The notes beneath the pieces were generated by a model. That model had not been told where the DNA came from. It made no database searches and saw only the letters and a list, made by a program, of their open reading frames with translations. Source: Acinetobacter bouvetii (lineage in GTDB: Bacteria; Pseudomonadota; Gammaproteobacteria; Pseudomonadales; Moraxellaceae). Taken from it: DNA of 64,000 bases. Each line of letters starts with the position of its first letter. Within the stretch, counting starts at the first letter, position 1. The translations under genes were made by a program, and so were the position numbers. The stretch lies in contig NZ_CADDTS010000031.1 of assembly GCF_902753875.1 (NCBI RefSeq), positions 47,754-111,753 on the forward strand, read 5' to 3'. This document shows positions 1 to 9,291 of this stretch, piece after piece.

Positions 1-810
1 ACACCAACAGAACGCGCTTTAGAACTTCAACCTCGAATCCGTGATGCGCTTTCTGATTTGTCGATGATTCTGGAACCCCGTACCGAGTTCCGTCCTTATA
101 CATCAAATCGTGTCTTCCGAATTATGACATCAGACTATGCTGAAGCAACGCTAGTGCCGCGCCTAGTTAAAGCTTTACGTTCTGAAGCCCCAAATGTTGT
201 TCTCGATTTCTTAACACCAAGTGACGTGTCTTATCGCGATATGGAACAAGGTAAAGTTGATCTAGCAATTAACCGATTCAATGAAATTCCGCAAAGTTTC
301 CATCAAGTGCTGGTTTGGCGCGACAGCTTCTCTTGTCTACTGAACAATAAACACCCTGCTGCAAATAACTTAAACCTAAAAAGCTATCTAGATGCACAAC
401 ATATCTGGGTGTCTAAAACAGGTATGGGTGTAGGTTTTGGCGTGAATCCTGAAAAACAGGCAGGTTTAGGCTGGATTGATCAAGCCCTAGAACGTATTGG
501 TCAGAAACGTAAAATTTCCGTCTTTACCCGTCACTATCAAATGCCGGGGTTATTGGCCGCCAATGTTGATCTTGTAGCAACACTACCAACACGTATCGCA
601 CGTTTACAAGCCAAGAATCAAAATTTATTGATTAAAGATCCTCCCTTCTATATTCCTGAGTTTGAGTTGAAGATGGCTTGGTGTCCTTTGCTTCATCATC
701 ATCCGGCACATCGCTGGTTACGTCAGCTAATCCTGTATGTAGCTCGCCAAATGATTGAAGAAGAAAATCGTGAATTTTTAATGAATAACTCGCAATTTTC
801 ACATTATTAA
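1..810 (+). CDS. LysR-family transcriptional regulator, C-terminal part
   Basis: The reading frame is open from the first base of the window, so the gene begins upstream and its DNA-binding helix-turn-helix is not visible. What remains (about 269 residues) is the tail of the linker helix and the periplasmic-binding-protein-like effector domain typical of LysR regulators. The domain starts around the FRPYTSNRVFRIMTSDY stretch and contains the usual alternating strand pattern ending in the HRWLRQLI helix. The best family resemblance is to the NodD/LeuO-like branch. It is followed by a strong terminator, so it is transcribed separately from the next gene. Its effector and targets cannot be read from the sequence. 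Confidence 0.85.
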   Translation, partial: TPTERALELQPRIRDALSDLSMILEPRTEFRPYTSNRVFRIMTSDYAEATLVPRLVKALRSEAPNVVLDFLTPSDVSYRDMEQGKVDLAINRFNEIPQSFHQVLVWRDSFSCLLNNKHPAANNLNLKSYLDAQHIWVSKTGMGVGFGVNPEKQAGLGWIDQALERIGQKRKISVFTRHYQMPGLLAANVDLVATLPTRIARLQAKNQNLLIKDPPFYIPEFELKMAWCPLLHHHPAHRWLRQLILYVARQMIEEENREFLMNNSQFSHY

Positions 811-854
811 TTCAATTTATTCTTAAATTCTTCTTTTTTAAGCTTATACTGTGG

Positions 855-892
855 CATGAGGAAGTGATTGATTTACTCCCTCATGTTTTTTT
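855..892 (+). terminator. Rho-independent terminator of the LysR gene
   Basis: An 11-base stem with one mismatch (855-865 with 875-885, CATGAGG paired to CCTCATG) encloses a 9-base loop and is followed by seven T residues. It lies 45 bases after the stop codon. Confidence 0.8.
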
Positions 893-935
893 GTGTTAAA
901 AATATTCATAATAATGATGATCCACAGGTGGATTT

Positions 936-2261
936 GTGAGCCTCTTCCAGAATATCGTAATCATCGTCATCCTTATTGTCGGCGCGGGTTTTTTATCTTT
1001 AACTGAAATCGCGCTTGCGGGTGCACGCAAAGTTAAACTGAAAATACTTGCTGAGTCAGGCGATGAGCGTGCTCAAAAAGTCTTAGACTTGCAGGAAAAT
1101 TCAGCCGACTTTTTTGCAGCCTCACAAATCGGTTTAAATGCAGTCGCCATTCTAGGCGGTATTTTAGGTGAAGGGGCTTTTAGACCCTATTTTCTAGAAC
1201 TTGTGTCAAGCTTTTATTCTGGCCCTTGGGCTGAAACCATCAGCTTCGCGCTTTCTTTTACCCTAGTCACATCCCTGTTCATTTTATTTGCCGATTTAAT
1301 GCCAAAACGTTTGGCCATGATCGCACCGGAAAAAATTGCAGTGTCGGTGATCGACCCGATCCAAATCTTTATTACCGTTTGCAAACCTTTGGCCTGGTTT
1401 ATCAATGCGATTGCCAATCTGCTGTTTCGCCTGTTTAAAGTCAACACCACACGCGAAGACAATATTACTTTTGATGATATTTCGGCGGTCATGGATGCCG
1501 GTGCACAGGCGGGTGTATTACAGAAACAGGAACATCATTTCATTGAAAACGTATTTGAACTGGAAGAACGTAATGTACCGTCCAGTATGACCACCCGTGA
1601 AAATGTGGTGTTCTTTACCCTGAAAGAATCCGAAGCCAGTATTCGGCAAAAACTGGCTGAATATCCCTATTCCAAGTTTCTGGTCTGTAGTGAAAATATT
1701 GATGATGTGATTGGTTATGTCGACGCCAAAGACATTTTGGTCCGTATCCTCAACAATCAGTCTTTGCTGCAACTCAATGAAAGCACCATTCGTAATGTGC
1801 TGACCATTCCAGATACCTTAACCCTGTCTGAATTATTGGATCGCTTCCGCTCTACCAAAGAAAAGTTTGCGGTGGTGATTAATGAATATGCCTTAGTGGT
1901 AGGTGTTATCACTCTCTCCGATATTATGATTACCGTAATGGGCGACTGGGTTACCCCGATTGAAGCCGATCAGCAAATCATTAAACGAGACAATAATTCC
2001 TGGTTGATTGATGGCAGCACACCCATTGAGGATCTGAAACATGCCCTCGAAATGGATGAAATGCCGGATGAAGAAAACTATGAAACCCTTGCTGGTTTTA
2101 TGATGTATAAACTGCGCAAGATTCCACGTCCTGCGGATACTGTAATCTTTGGCAACTATAAATTTGAAGTGGTCGATGTTGATCATTTTAAAATTGATCA
2201 GCTTTTAGTCACCCGGCTGCTAAAAGAAGTGGAAAATAACGACACAGAAGAATCAGAATAA
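936..2261 (+). CDS. CorC/HlyC-type membrane protein with DUF21 and CBS domains (YtfL-like)
   Basis: The 441-residue protein has an N-terminal DUF21 membrane domain of about four hydrophobic segments (residues 1 to about 190), a pair of CBS domains (about 205-330) and a C-terminal CorC_HlyC transporter-associated domain (about 350-430). This is the layout of the inner-membrane family that includes E. coli YtfL and CorB, implicated in divalent cation or polyamine homeostasis; the older name hemolysin is misleading. The start is GTG; a weakly complementary purine run precedes it. The last codons form a perfect hairpin whose loop contains the stop codon. The exact substrate cannot be deduced. Confidence 0.85.
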   Translation: MSLFQNIVIIVILIVGAGFLSLTEIALAGARKVKLKILAESGDERAQKVLDLQENSADFFAASQIGLNAVAILGGILGEGAFRPYFLELVSSFYSGPWAETISFALSFTLVTSLFILFADLMPKRLAMIAPEKIAVSVIDPIQIFITVCKPLAWFINAIANLLFRLFKVNTTREDNITFDDISAVMDAGAQAGVLQKQEHHFIENVFELEERNVPSSMTTRENVVFFTLKESEASIRQKLAEYPYSKFLVCSENIDDVIGYVDAKDILVRILNNQSLLQLNESTIRNVLTIPDTLTLSELLDRFRSTKEKFAVVINEYALVVGVITLSDIMITVMGDWVTPIEADQQIIKRDNNSWLIDGSTPIEDLKHALEMDEMPDEENYETLAGFMMYKLRKIPRPADTVIFGNYKFEVVDVDHFKIDQLLVTRLLKEVENNDTEESE

Positions 2262-2273
2262 TCTGATTCTTCT
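2246..2273 (+). other. Perfect hairpin centred on a stop codon
   Basis: Twelve perfectly paired bases (2246-2257 with 2262-2273) enclose a 4-base loop, ATAA, that contains the TAA stop of the preceding gene. No T-run follows, so it is not a classical terminator; it may be an mRNA 3'-end or processing structure between this gene and the small downstream gene. Confidence 0.6.
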
Positions 2274-2298
2274 TAAGCTTTAAACATAAATAAAAATA

Positions 2299-2586
2299 AT
2301 GAAATGGACTCAAGCCATAAATCTGTCACTTTCAGCCTTGTTTGCATGCCTGAGTTTCTATTCAGGTCTTTATTTAATTGATTATTTTTTCTATAAACAC
2401 TCTCAAGCGCTAATTCTGCTGCTGGGAATTATGCTGCTGGTCTTTACCTGCTTGATTACGCCATATAGTTATGAACGTAAACAAAAAGGCTATGATGAGA
2501 CCATGCGTTTTGACAAACTGTTGTATTATCCCCCTTATCATCTAGTGGTAGTGGCGAATTTTTATTTAGCCAATCAAAACATTTAG
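2299..2586 (+). CDS. Small membrane protein of unknown function
   Basis: A 95-residue protein with two hydrophobic segments (about residues 10-30 and 37-57) followed by a short polar tail ending in a more hydrophobic stretch. It starts with ATG 37 bases after the CBS-domain gene on the same strand and is probably co-transcribed with it, as the intervening hairpin lacks a T-run. I do not recognise the family. Confidence 0.6.
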   Translation: MKWTQAINLSLSALFACLSFYSGLYLIDYFFYKHSQALILLLGIMLLVFTCLITPYSYERKQKGYDETMRFDKLLYYPPYHLVVVANFYLANQNI

Positions 2587-2624
2587 CTTGGTTCTATCCC
2601 TAAAACATCACCAAAAAGCTCAAT

Positions 2625-2648
2625 AAAAAAGCACCCTAAGGTGCTTTT
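2625..2648. terminator. Bidirectional terminator between convergent genes
   Basis: A 9-base perfect stem (2627-2635 with 2640-2648) with a 4-base loop has A residues on its left and T residues on its right. It sits between the small membrane protein gene (+) and the unknown gene ending at 2682 (-), and can serve both. Confidence 0.8.
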
Positions 2649-2681
2649 AACTTATATCGGAGATTCTATTTTTAGTACTGT

Positions 2682-3188
2682 TTAGTACTGAGCAATCAAA
2701 GCATCTAAAACCGCCTGATAGTGAATATTAATATCTTCTTCTAAAATTTTGTAAGCATTATCGAATTGCACCATCGGCCAGCCTTCTTTCCAGAAAGGGA
2801 AAATATTATGCAAATCATGAGTCACCACCGCATCTTCACGTACAATTGCTTGCGCCACTTGCGCTAAAACCTGTGCAGTTTCAGCACCATCAATCAGCAA
2901 ATAATCAATACCACGTGCTTTTAAGATACGAATACGGTCTTTTTTATAACGAATCTTTTTACTTTGTGCTTCATTTAAGTTCAGTGCCAAAGTCACCGCT
3001 TCGACAAACTTGTTTTCAAAGCTGGTGTTTAAAGCCACCAAAGCCTGTTTATGGGATTCCTGACGACCAGCCTTGCCACCATTACGGATCATCTCTTTCG
3101 CTTCAGTATTCAGCTCATCGTCTTTCATGGACTGTAAAATGTCTAAAATTTCGATATCGCTTAAAGATTCGGGAGATTGATCAGTCAT
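2682..3188 (-). CDS. Conserved hypothetical protein, 168 aa
   Basis: An acidic soluble protein without signal peptide or membrane segments. An N-terminal helical part (about residues 8-40, SLSDIEILDILQ) precedes a basic patch (KKIRYKKDRIRILKAR, about 100-115) and an alpha/beta-looking C-terminal half. I recognise no catalytic motif and propose no function. The stop codon region is tandemly duplicated: the ten bases at 2671-2680 and 2681-2690 are identical. The start ATG at 3188 is preceded by a purine-rich stretch. Confidence 0.65.
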   Translation of the reverse strand: MTDQSPESLSDIEILDILQSMKDDELNTEAKEMIRNGGKAGRQESHKQALVALNTSFENKFVEAVTLALNLNEAQSKKIRYKKDRIRILKARGIDYLLIDGAETAQVLAQVAQAIVREDAVVTHDLHNIFPFWKEGWPMVQFDNAYKILEEDINIHYQAVLDALIAQY

Positions 3189-3453
3189 GAACTGTCCTTG
3201 GACAAAAAATATGAAAGCACTATTTTCGCATAATTCCTCATTGAATACAGGAATAAAATCTGCTGTCTGGCGATTATTTTCAGCCTGATTTTCACCTCTT
3301 TGTTAAAATCAGAATATGCTGAAAAAAACCGGGAATGGCAGAAGAGAAGTCATTCAGATTGTCGACAAAAAATTAAAGATCGTGACTTTTTTCTGCCAAA
3401 TAGACTGAAATCATTTATAGTTAGCAACACTTACTATTTATCTTCCACGCTCT

Positions 3454-4185
3454 ATGATCACCAATAAACAGACTGCGCTCTTTTTAAAACAAATGCGGGA
3501 ACAGTACCCAAATGCGTTTAAAAGAAATTATTTGTTTTATAGCATGATCAAAACCAAGGGAATTTTAGATGAATTGAAGGAACTAATTCCATGGATACTG
3601 GCAGCAATGATTTTCATCTCCCTGTCTATGAGTCTGGGGCATTATATTGCAGGACATTTTGCGCAATTCAATGAGTTTCGTGCCCAAGGCATTGCTGTTC
3701 TGGCGATTATGTTATTGTTTATGCTGTACACGCCGCTGGTCATCAAACAAATTAAACACAGCTCCACTTCACTGTACCAACAATTGCAGCACACCCCAGT
3801 TAAACTGGCAGTACTGATTCTGTTGCAGACCCTCAATATTGCTTATATAGAAAGTACTTTTTTACAGTTCATTTTATTTTTCTTTGCTCTAAGTTTTGGA
3901 TTTGTGCGCTTTTATAAAGAAAATATGTTTCTAGAAGGCACCCAAAATGAACATTATTTTTATTTACAGGAAACTCGGCGCATCTGCTTTTGGGCGTATA
4001 AGCAAATTTATAAAATCAGATTCAAGCGTCTATTTCACGCCAAAAATTCACCAACCTATATAAAATTTCAACAGCAAGAAAACCAGTTTATCGAACTGCA
4101 TCTACAGCTGATCCGTTATGAAAATGATCTGTGCAAAACACATAAATATGTAGATGTGGAAACCTATCTGGATAGCTTGATGTAA
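3454..4185 (+). CDS. Inner-membrane protein of unknown function, 243 aa
   Basis: The protein has four likely membrane segments (about residues 45-68, 80-97, 115-132 and 134-150), flanked by a basic N-terminal region and a cytoplasmic-looking C-terminal third rich in aromatic and basic residues. No known domain is recognised. It is the only gene between the divergent upstream region (3189-3453) and tRNA-Leu, and appears to be a single-gene unit. The ATG at 3454 is chosen because hydrophobic and charged content begins there; ribosome-binding sequence is poor. Confidence 0.6.
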   Translation: MITNKQTALFLKQMREQYPNAFKRNYLFYSMIKTKGILDELKELIPWILAAMIFISLSMSLGHYIAGHFAQFNEFRAQGIAVLAIMLLFMLYTPLVIKQIKHSSTSLYQQLQHTPVKLAVLILLQTLNIAYIESTFLQFILFFFALSFGFVRFYKENMFLEGTQNEHYFYLQETRRICFWAYKQIYKIRFKRLFHAKNSPTYIKFQQQENQFIELHLQLIRYENDLCKTHKYVDVETYLDSLM

Positions 4186-4362
4186 TATCAAACGCTCTCT
4201 AATTTTCTTAAATCAAGAGAAGAATATTGAATCACCTTTCATCTAACCCCTTTCTAAAATCCATTATTTTATCGCCATAAGCACATGAATTGATTGAAAA
4301 GAAAGCAAATGCACTGAAAGATACTTGCCAAGCTTTATTTCGTCCTCTATCATTGCGCACAT

Positions 4363-4448
4363 GCCCGAGTGGTGAAATCGGTAGACACAGGGGATTTAAA
4401 ATCCCCCGCCCACAAAGCGTGCCAGTTCGAGTCTGGCCTCGGGCACCA
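4363..4448 (+). tRNA. tRNA-Leu (anticodon UAA)
   Basis: An 86-base class II tRNA. The acceptor stem GCCCGAG (4363-4369) pairs with CTCGGGC (4438-4444), followed by A and an encoded CCA. The anticodon stem GGGGA/TCCCC encloses loop TTTAAAA with anticodon TAA at 4397-4399. A long variable arm, as expected for tRNA-Leu, and a TTCGAGT T-loop are present. It reads UUA codons. Confidence 0.97.
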
Positions 4449-4480
4449 TTTTAATATCTTTAAGATGGTGCAATAAAGAC

Positions 4481-4502
4481 CCAGCGTTATGCTGGTTTTT
4501 TT
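4481..4502 (+). terminator. Terminator of tRNA-Leu
   Basis: CCAGC (4481-4485) pairs with GCTGG (4491-4495) around a 5-base loop, followed by seven T residues. Confidence 0.75.
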
Positions 4503-4552
4503 ATGTCTGACTTATTACAATAAAATCAAATTTATAAAAAGAAATAATAAAA

Positions 4553-4951
4553 ATGAAGAACCATGCATTGCTAAATTTACTATATGCCAGCTTGCTTATA
4601 TTAACCTCCTCATCACCCACTTATGCAAAAGAACCCGTTGCTGTTGCTAACAGACAGAGTGAGATTATTTATTCTTTATTTTCAGGCACGATTAGCGAAG
4701 ATAAAAATCAGCTGCTCTTCACACATTGTAGTTTATCTCAGGACCAATACGTTCTGACATTTAATCATCCAGAAGATGAAAAACGTATTAGAAGCTTGAT
4801 CCAACAAGATCCTGATTTTTGGTTAAATTTGAGAGCCAGTGCGTCTTTAGTACAGGACAAAAGGTATTTATTGGTAGACGGGATCGCAGAAGTGTATCCG
4901 CAAAAAAGTTGTCACCTGTCCAAATTATTATCGGATTTAAATAAATTTTAA
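4553..4951 (+). CDS. Small exported protein of unknown function
   Basis: A 132-residue protein with a clear signal peptide: basic start MKNH, hydrophobic core to about residue 22 and a probable cleavage after TYA (residues 23-25). The mature part is about 107 residues, with two cysteines (in HCSLS and KSCHLS) that could form a periplasmic disulfide. I recognise no family. Its end faces the convergent DUF5713-like gene with a hairpin between them. Confidence 0.6.
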   Translation: MKNHALLNLLYASLLILTSSSPTYAKEPVAVANRQSEIIYSLFSGTISEDKNQLLFTHCSLSQDQYVLTFNHPEDEKRIRSLIQQDPDFWLNLRASASLVQDKRYLLVDGIAEVYPQKSCHLSKLLSDLNKF

Positions 4952-4974
4952 CAGACCAGAAACTCAGTGAAGTT

Positions 4975-5000
4975 ATAGAGAGTGGCTTACCACTCTCTAT
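4975..5000. other. Hairpin between convergent genes, stop codon in loop
   Basis: Eleven perfectly paired bases (4975-4985 with 4990-5000) enclose the loop CTTA. On the minus strand that loop contains the TAA stop of the gene that ends here. There is no T-run on either side; possible 3'-end structure. Confidence 0.55.
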
Positions 5001-5325
5001 TGGATACCAATTCTTCCATTTCAACATCCATATATCCTTGATCTTGTACCACCATCATCATGGCTTCAGCAATATAATCAGCTGCAGTATCATCCAGTGA
5101 GGAATCCAGATCATCAAACTGTGGTTTCATCTTATTAATGAAAACAACGGTTTCTGCAGCGTAGTGATAAATTTCTGTTATCGACAAATCAGCCTTTGCA
5201 ACTTTTTTCGCAAACTGCTGAATAAACTGCTTAACTTCAGCAACAAGAATATCGGGATAATATTCATCATCAAACATGGGGAGAAGTAAATCTTCAAACA
5301 TACACAACTCAAAAAATGCAGGCAT
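4987..5325 (-). CDS. DUF5713-like protein
   Basis: A small acidic soluble protein. The central pattern (DDEYYPDILV, then a helical YHYAAETVVFINKM stretch) and the C-terminal EELVSNREW ending resemble my memory of the DUF5713 family, which has no known function. The start is uncertain: GTG at 5346, ATG at 5325 and ATG at 5301 are all in frame, and family length would favour 5325 or 5301. The stop codon lies in the loop of a perfect hairpin. Confidence 0.6.
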   Translation of the reverse strand: MPAFFELCMFEDLLLPMFDDEYYPDILVAEVKQFIQQFAKKVAKADLSITEIYHYAAETVVFINKMKPQFDDLDSSLDDTAADYIAEAMMMVVQDQGYMDVEMEELVSNREW

Positions 5326-5424
5326 TTCAGCGTGCCTGTATAACACAAAGTAACAAAATTACCAAACACCTCTACAAAAAGGAGACCCTTCAATCCACTT
5401 TTTTTGATTTGAAGACGCTGATGA

Positions 5425-6279
5425 TTAGGCCTGATTCATGGCTTTCCACACTTTAATGGCATCACTCATTTCTTTAACATCATGCGCTCGAACCATGCAT
5501 GCACCTTGCTGAATACTAATAAGATGCGCTGCTACAGAACCGACCGCACGGTGCTGTGCATCTGCCCCACTCAATGCTTCACCAATAAAACGCTTACGTG
5601 ATAGTGCTGAAAGAATCGGATAGCCCATCGCATTGAGTTGATAAAGTTCGTTCAACAGTTTTAAGTTTTGCTGGGCATTTTTGGCAAAACCAAAGCCTGG
5701 ATCAATCATGATATTTTCAGCTTTTACACCGGCTTTTAAGGCATCGTCAACACGTTGCTGCAATTCTGATACTACATCTGTAGTGACATTTTCATATTGA
5801 TCCAGATTGTTCATGGTGGTCGGCTCACCACGCATATGCATGATAATGACTGGAATATTCAGTTCAGCTGCAGTTTCCAAAGCATGCGGACGGGTTAATG
5901 CACGGACATCATTCCAAATATGTGCGCCAGCTTCAACTGCAGCTTTAATGACTGCAGGCTCTGAAGTATCAATTGAAATAACAACATCATGCTTTGCCAA
6001 CTCTTCAACCACAGGGATGACACGACGGATTTCTTCTTCTACTGCTACCATCGCAGCACCGGGACGTGTTGACTCACCACCAACATCAATCACTGTCGCC
6101 CCATCAGCCATCATTTGCAAAGCATGGGCGACGGCTTGCTCCTTGGCATTATGCTTTCCACCATCACTAAAAGAGTCTGGAGTTACATTCAGAATGCCCA
6201 TGACATGTGGTTGCGACAAATCCAAACGCTTTGAACCACATCGCATCACTCGATTAGGTAATGGCATTAATTGCATCAT
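5425..6279 (-). CDS. folP: Dihydropteroate synthase
   Basis: FolP condenses 6-hydroxymethyl-7,8-dihydropterin pyrophosphate with p-aminobenzoate in cytoplasmic folate synthesis and is the sulfonamide target. The 284-residue protein has normal length and the TIM-barrel signatures: MGILNVTPDSFSDGG near residue 28, DVGGESTRPGA near 65, the WNDVRA loop, IDPGFGFAK near 192, SRKRFIG near 223 and the terminal VRAHDV. AGGAGA lies 5 bases before the ATG. It follows ftsH on the same strand, the conserved ftsH-folP order, but a terminator lies between them. Confidence 0.96.
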   Translation of the reverse strand: MMQLMPLPNRVMRCGSKRLDLSQPHVMGILNVTPDSFSDGGKHNAKEQAVAHALQMMADGATVIDVGGESTRPGAAMVAVEEEIRRVIPVVEELAKHDVVISIDTSEPAVIKAAVEAGAHIWNDVRALTRPHALETAAELNIPVIIMHMRGEPTTMNNLDQYENVTTDVVSELQQRVDDALKAGVKAENIMIDPGFGFAKNAQQNLKLLNELYQLNAMGYPILSALSRKRFIGEALSGADAQHRAVGSVAAHLISIQQGACMVRAHDVKEMSDAIKVWKAMNQA

Positions 6280-6356
6280 GTTTCTCCTTTTGACAATCCC
6301 GCTATTCTAGCAATTCTGTGGTTTTGCAGTCTGAAATCTTTTCAGATTCATCCATA

Positions 6357-6386
6357 AAAAAAGAGCCTCCTTTGAGACTCTTTTTT
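6357..6386 (-). terminator. Terminator after ftsH
   Basis: An imperfect stem AAAAAGAG-c-CTC paired with GAG-a-CTCTTTTT around a 4-base loop lies 14 bases after the ftsH stop. It gives a T-run in the minus direction and would at least partly separate folP from ftsH. Confidence 0.7.
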
Positions 6387-6399
6387 CTAACCATCCAGC

Positions 6400-8289
6400 T
6401 TAGCTTGCTGGTAATGGCGGCGGTGTTGCCGGACCATCTGTTGGTGTTACATCAATCACCGGATTTTCTGCAACATAAACTTTAGGTGGCTGTGGTTCAC
6501 GACCTTCCATGATGTCACGGATCTGGTCACGATCAATGGTTTCCCATTCCATCAAGGCTTTCACCATCGCATGCGCGATATCTTTGTTATTTTCCAAGAT
6601 ATGACGAGCAACTTTATATTGTTCATCCAGAATGCGGCGAACTTCAGCATCTACCTGTTGTTGAGTCGCTTCTGAAATGGTACGGCTACCGACATTACCA
6701 AAGAAACCGTTTTGGTTTTCATCTTCGTAAACCATGACGCCCATTTTGTCAGACATACCGTACTTGGTCACCATGGCACGTGCCATTTTGGTTGCACGTT
6801 CAAAGTCATTTGAAGCGCCGGTCGACATTTGGTTAATGAAGACTTCTTCTGCAATACGACCACCAAACAAAATTGAAATTTCGTTCAGCATCTTGTCTTT
6901 GTAATGGCTGGTTTGGTCATGTTCAGGCAACTGCCAGGTCACACCTAAAGCCCAGCCACGTGGCATGATAGTGACTTTATGCACAGGATCGGTACCAGGC
7001 AAGATTTCCGCCACAATCGCATGACCCGCTTCATGATAAGCCGTCGCACGACGCTCTTCTTCACGAATCACCATCGATTTGCGTTCAGGCCCCATGTAGA
7101 TCTTGTCTTTGGCATCTTCAAAGTCATGCATATCGACAGTGTTCTTGTTACGACGGGCAGCAAATAGCGCGGCTTCGTTGACAAGATTCGCCAATTGCGC
7201 ACCAGAGAAACCTGGTGTACCACGCGCTAGGATTTTCACATCCACACCAGTGTGCGAAGGCAATTTTTTCAAATGCACGTTCAGAATCTGTTCACGACCT
7301 TTGATATCTGGCAGACCGACCATCACTTGACGGTCAAAACGACCTGGACGAAGCAAGGCTTTATCCAGTACATCGGCACGGTTAGTTGCAGCAATGACAA
7401 TAATGCCTTCATTGCCTTCAAAACCATCCATTTCTACCAGCATCTGGTTTAATGTTTGTTCACGTTCATCATGACCACCACCTGTACCCGAACCACGATG
7501 GCGACCCACGGCATCAATCTCATCAATAAAGATGATACATGGCGCATGACGTTTTGCCTGTTCAAACATGTCACGGACACGGGATGCACCAACACCGACA
7601 AACATTTCTACAAAGTCAGAACCAGAGATACTAAAGAATGGAACTTTGGCTTCGCCCGCAATCGCTTTAGCCAGCAAAGTTTTACCGGTACCTGGAGGAC
7701 CTACCATCAACACGCCTTTAGGAATACTTGCACCCAGACGTTTAAATTTTGATGGATCTTTTAAGAAATCAACAATTTCAACAACTTCTTGTTTAGCTTC
7801 GTCACAACCCGCGACATCGGTAAATGTCACTTTAATCTGGTCTTCAGAGAGCATTTTCGCTTTGGATTTACCAAAACTCATTGGACCGCTTTTGCCACCT
7901 GCACCACCACCCATGTTGCGCATAAAGAACATGAATAACAAAATGATTAAAAGTACCGGGAAGCTAGCGATAAGAAGTTGCATCAACAAACCTTGACGTT
8001 GAGGTGCAGTACCTTCTACCACAACATTATGTTTGATAAGGCTTGGCATAAGTTCCGGGTCTTGAACCGCAGGACGAATACTTTCAAACTCTGAACCGTT
8101 GGTTTTTTCACCACGAATTCTTTCGCCATCAATAGTGACTTGCTTAATTTGACCAGCATTCACCGCTGAAACAAACTCTGAATAATTCATTGCAGTCGGT
8201 TGATTGCGGTCACTGATGTTGCTGAAAATCAGAATCAGCACACCCAGTATAACCAGCCACAATACGGCATTCTTGAAGAGATCGCTCAA
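6400..8289 (-). CDS. ftsH: ATP-dependent zinc metalloprotease FtsH
   Basis: FtsH is the membrane-anchored AAA+ protease that degrades unassembled membrane proteins and regulators such as LpxC and heat-shock factors. The 629-residue protein shows two N-terminal membrane segments (about 7-24 and 105-124) flanking the periplasmic domain. They are followed by Walker A GPPGTGKT (197-204), Walker [10 protein letters not shown], the second region of homology ([19 protein letters not shown]) and the zinc site HEAGH (419-423). The C-terminus is proline-rich and variable. It follows rlmE on the same strand, a widely conserved neighbourhood. Confidence 0.97.
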   Translation of the reverse strand: MSDLFKNAVLWLVILGVLILIFSNISDRNQPTAMNYSEFVSAVNAGQIKQVTIDGERIRGEKTNGSEFESIRPAVQDPELMPSLIKHNVVVEGTAPQRQGLLMQLLIASFPVLLIILLFMFFMRNMGGGAGGKSGPMSFGKSKAKMLSEDQIKVTFTDVAGCDEAKQEVVEIVDFLKDPSKFKRLGASIPKGVLMVGPPGTGKTLLAKAIAGEAKVPFFSISGSDFVEMFVGVGASRVRDMFEQAKRHAPCIIFIDEIDAVGRHRGSGTGGGHDEREQTLNQMLVEMDGFEGNEGIIVIAATNRADVLDKALLRPGRFDRQVMVGLPDIKGREQILNVHLKKLPSHTGVDVKILARGTPGFSGAQLANLVNEAALFAARRNKNTVDMHDFEDAKDKIYMGPERKSMVIREEERRATAYHEAGHAIVAEILPGTDPVHKVTIMPRGWALGVTWQLPEHDQTSHYKDKMLNEISILFGGRIAEEVFINQMSTGASNDFERATKMARAMVTKYGMSDKMGVMVYEDENQNGFFGNVGSRTISEATQQQVDAEVRRILDEQYKVARHILENNKDIAHAMVKALMEWETIDRDQIRDIMEGREPQPPKVYVAENPVIDVTPTDGPATPPPLPAS

Positions 8290-8420
8290 AGCTTTATTCC
8301 CATATCAATCTAATTTGATCATGCCCAAAATGGGTGACCTTAATTTAAGCTGAAGATCAGCTTTGCAATATTTTAAAAATGTACAAAATGCACAATTTTT
8401 AACATCTTGGCAAGTAAACT

Positions 8421-9071
8421 TTACTTAGAAGCCTTCTTACGCCCTTGTCCGATCAAAAATACTTCTTTAGAACGGGCACGTGAAGCAGCAGGTTTTGCTG
8501 TCTTCAATACATCAAAGCTATCTACGACCTGTTTACGGAATTCGTCAAATCCGGTGCCCTGGAAAACCTTGACTACAAACTGACCTTTAGGTCCTAAAAC
8601 CTTATTGGCAAAATCCAAAGCCAGTTCACACAGGTAAATTTGACGAGGTTGATCTACAGCCCTATTACCTGATGTATTGGGGGCCATATCCGAAATTACA
8701 ACGTCTACAGTGCGCCCGTTTAAAATATTTAACAATTTTTCAAAAACTTCTTCCTCACGGAAGTCGCCTTGCAGGAATGTGACATCTGGCAAGGCATCCA
8801 TGGACAAAATATCCGATGCAATCACCAAACCCTTACTACCGACCAGTTTCCCGGCAATTTGTGACCAGCTTCCAGGTGCAGCACCCAGGTCAACTACCGT
8901 CATGCCCGGTTTAATAATTTTATATTTCTCTTGAATTTCAAGAAGCTTATAAGCAGCACGGGCACGGTAACCTTCCTTTTGGGCTTTTTTGACAAAAGGA
9001 TCGTCCAAGTGTTCTCGCATCCACTCTCGACTACTTTTCGATAATTTTTGGTTAGTAATGCGGGTCGCCAT
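8421..9071 (-). CDS. rlmE: 23S rRNA (uridine-2'-O-) methyltransferase RlmE
   Basis: RlmE (RrmJ/FtsJ) uses S-adenosylmethionine to methylate the ribose of U2552 in the A-loop of 23S rRNA during 50S assembly. The 216-residue protein has the family length, the motif I VVDLGAAPGSWSQ near residue 60, the catalytic-tetrad context ISDMAPNTSGN near 128 and KVFQGTGFDEF near 168. A basic N-terminus reads SKSSREWMREHLDDPFVKKAQ. It lies upstream of ftsH in the same direction and divergent from yhbY. Confidence 0.96.
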   Translation of the reverse strand: MATRITNQKLSKSSREWMREHLDDPFVKKAQKEGYRARAAYKLLEIQEKYKIIKPGMTVVDLGAAPGSWSQIAGKLVGSKGLVIASDILSMDALPDVTFLQGDFREEEVFEKLLNILNGRTVDVVISDMAPNTSGNRAVDQPRQIYLCELALDFANKVLGPKGQFVVKVFQGTGFDEFRKQVVDSFDVLKTAKPAASRARSKEVFLIGQGRKKASK

Positions 9072-9181
9072 AACTCTCTAAATAATAAAAAACTTCTAAT
9101 TCATGATTGTACGTTAAAAATATATCGCTTGCAGTATACATCTGTATCTAAATCCGATCTTTGGTGATGTTTTTTCCAATT

Positions 9182-9225
9182 ATCTGAATTGATTATTTCG
9201 ACTGATCTAAATTGATTATTTCAAC
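9182..9225. repeat. Two direct 21-base repeats, 23-base period
   Basis: Units starting at 9182 and 9205 both read ATCT-n-AATTGATTATTTC-n-AC and differ at two positions. They lie in the 220-base divergent region between rlmE (-) and yhbY (+), a position suited to a pair of protein-binding sites; no regulator is identified. Confidence 0.6.
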
Positions 9226-9291
9226 AGAATATACAGCGTTTAAAGTTGGCATTTGTTATACTAAGCCGTTTTTAAAATTAGGTTATCTTTT

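Noticed and set aside
5178..5393. Frame overlapping the DUF5713-like gene, considered as a frameshifted N-terminus
   Set aside because: The family pattern begins near the internal ATG of the other frame, so no frameshift is needed.
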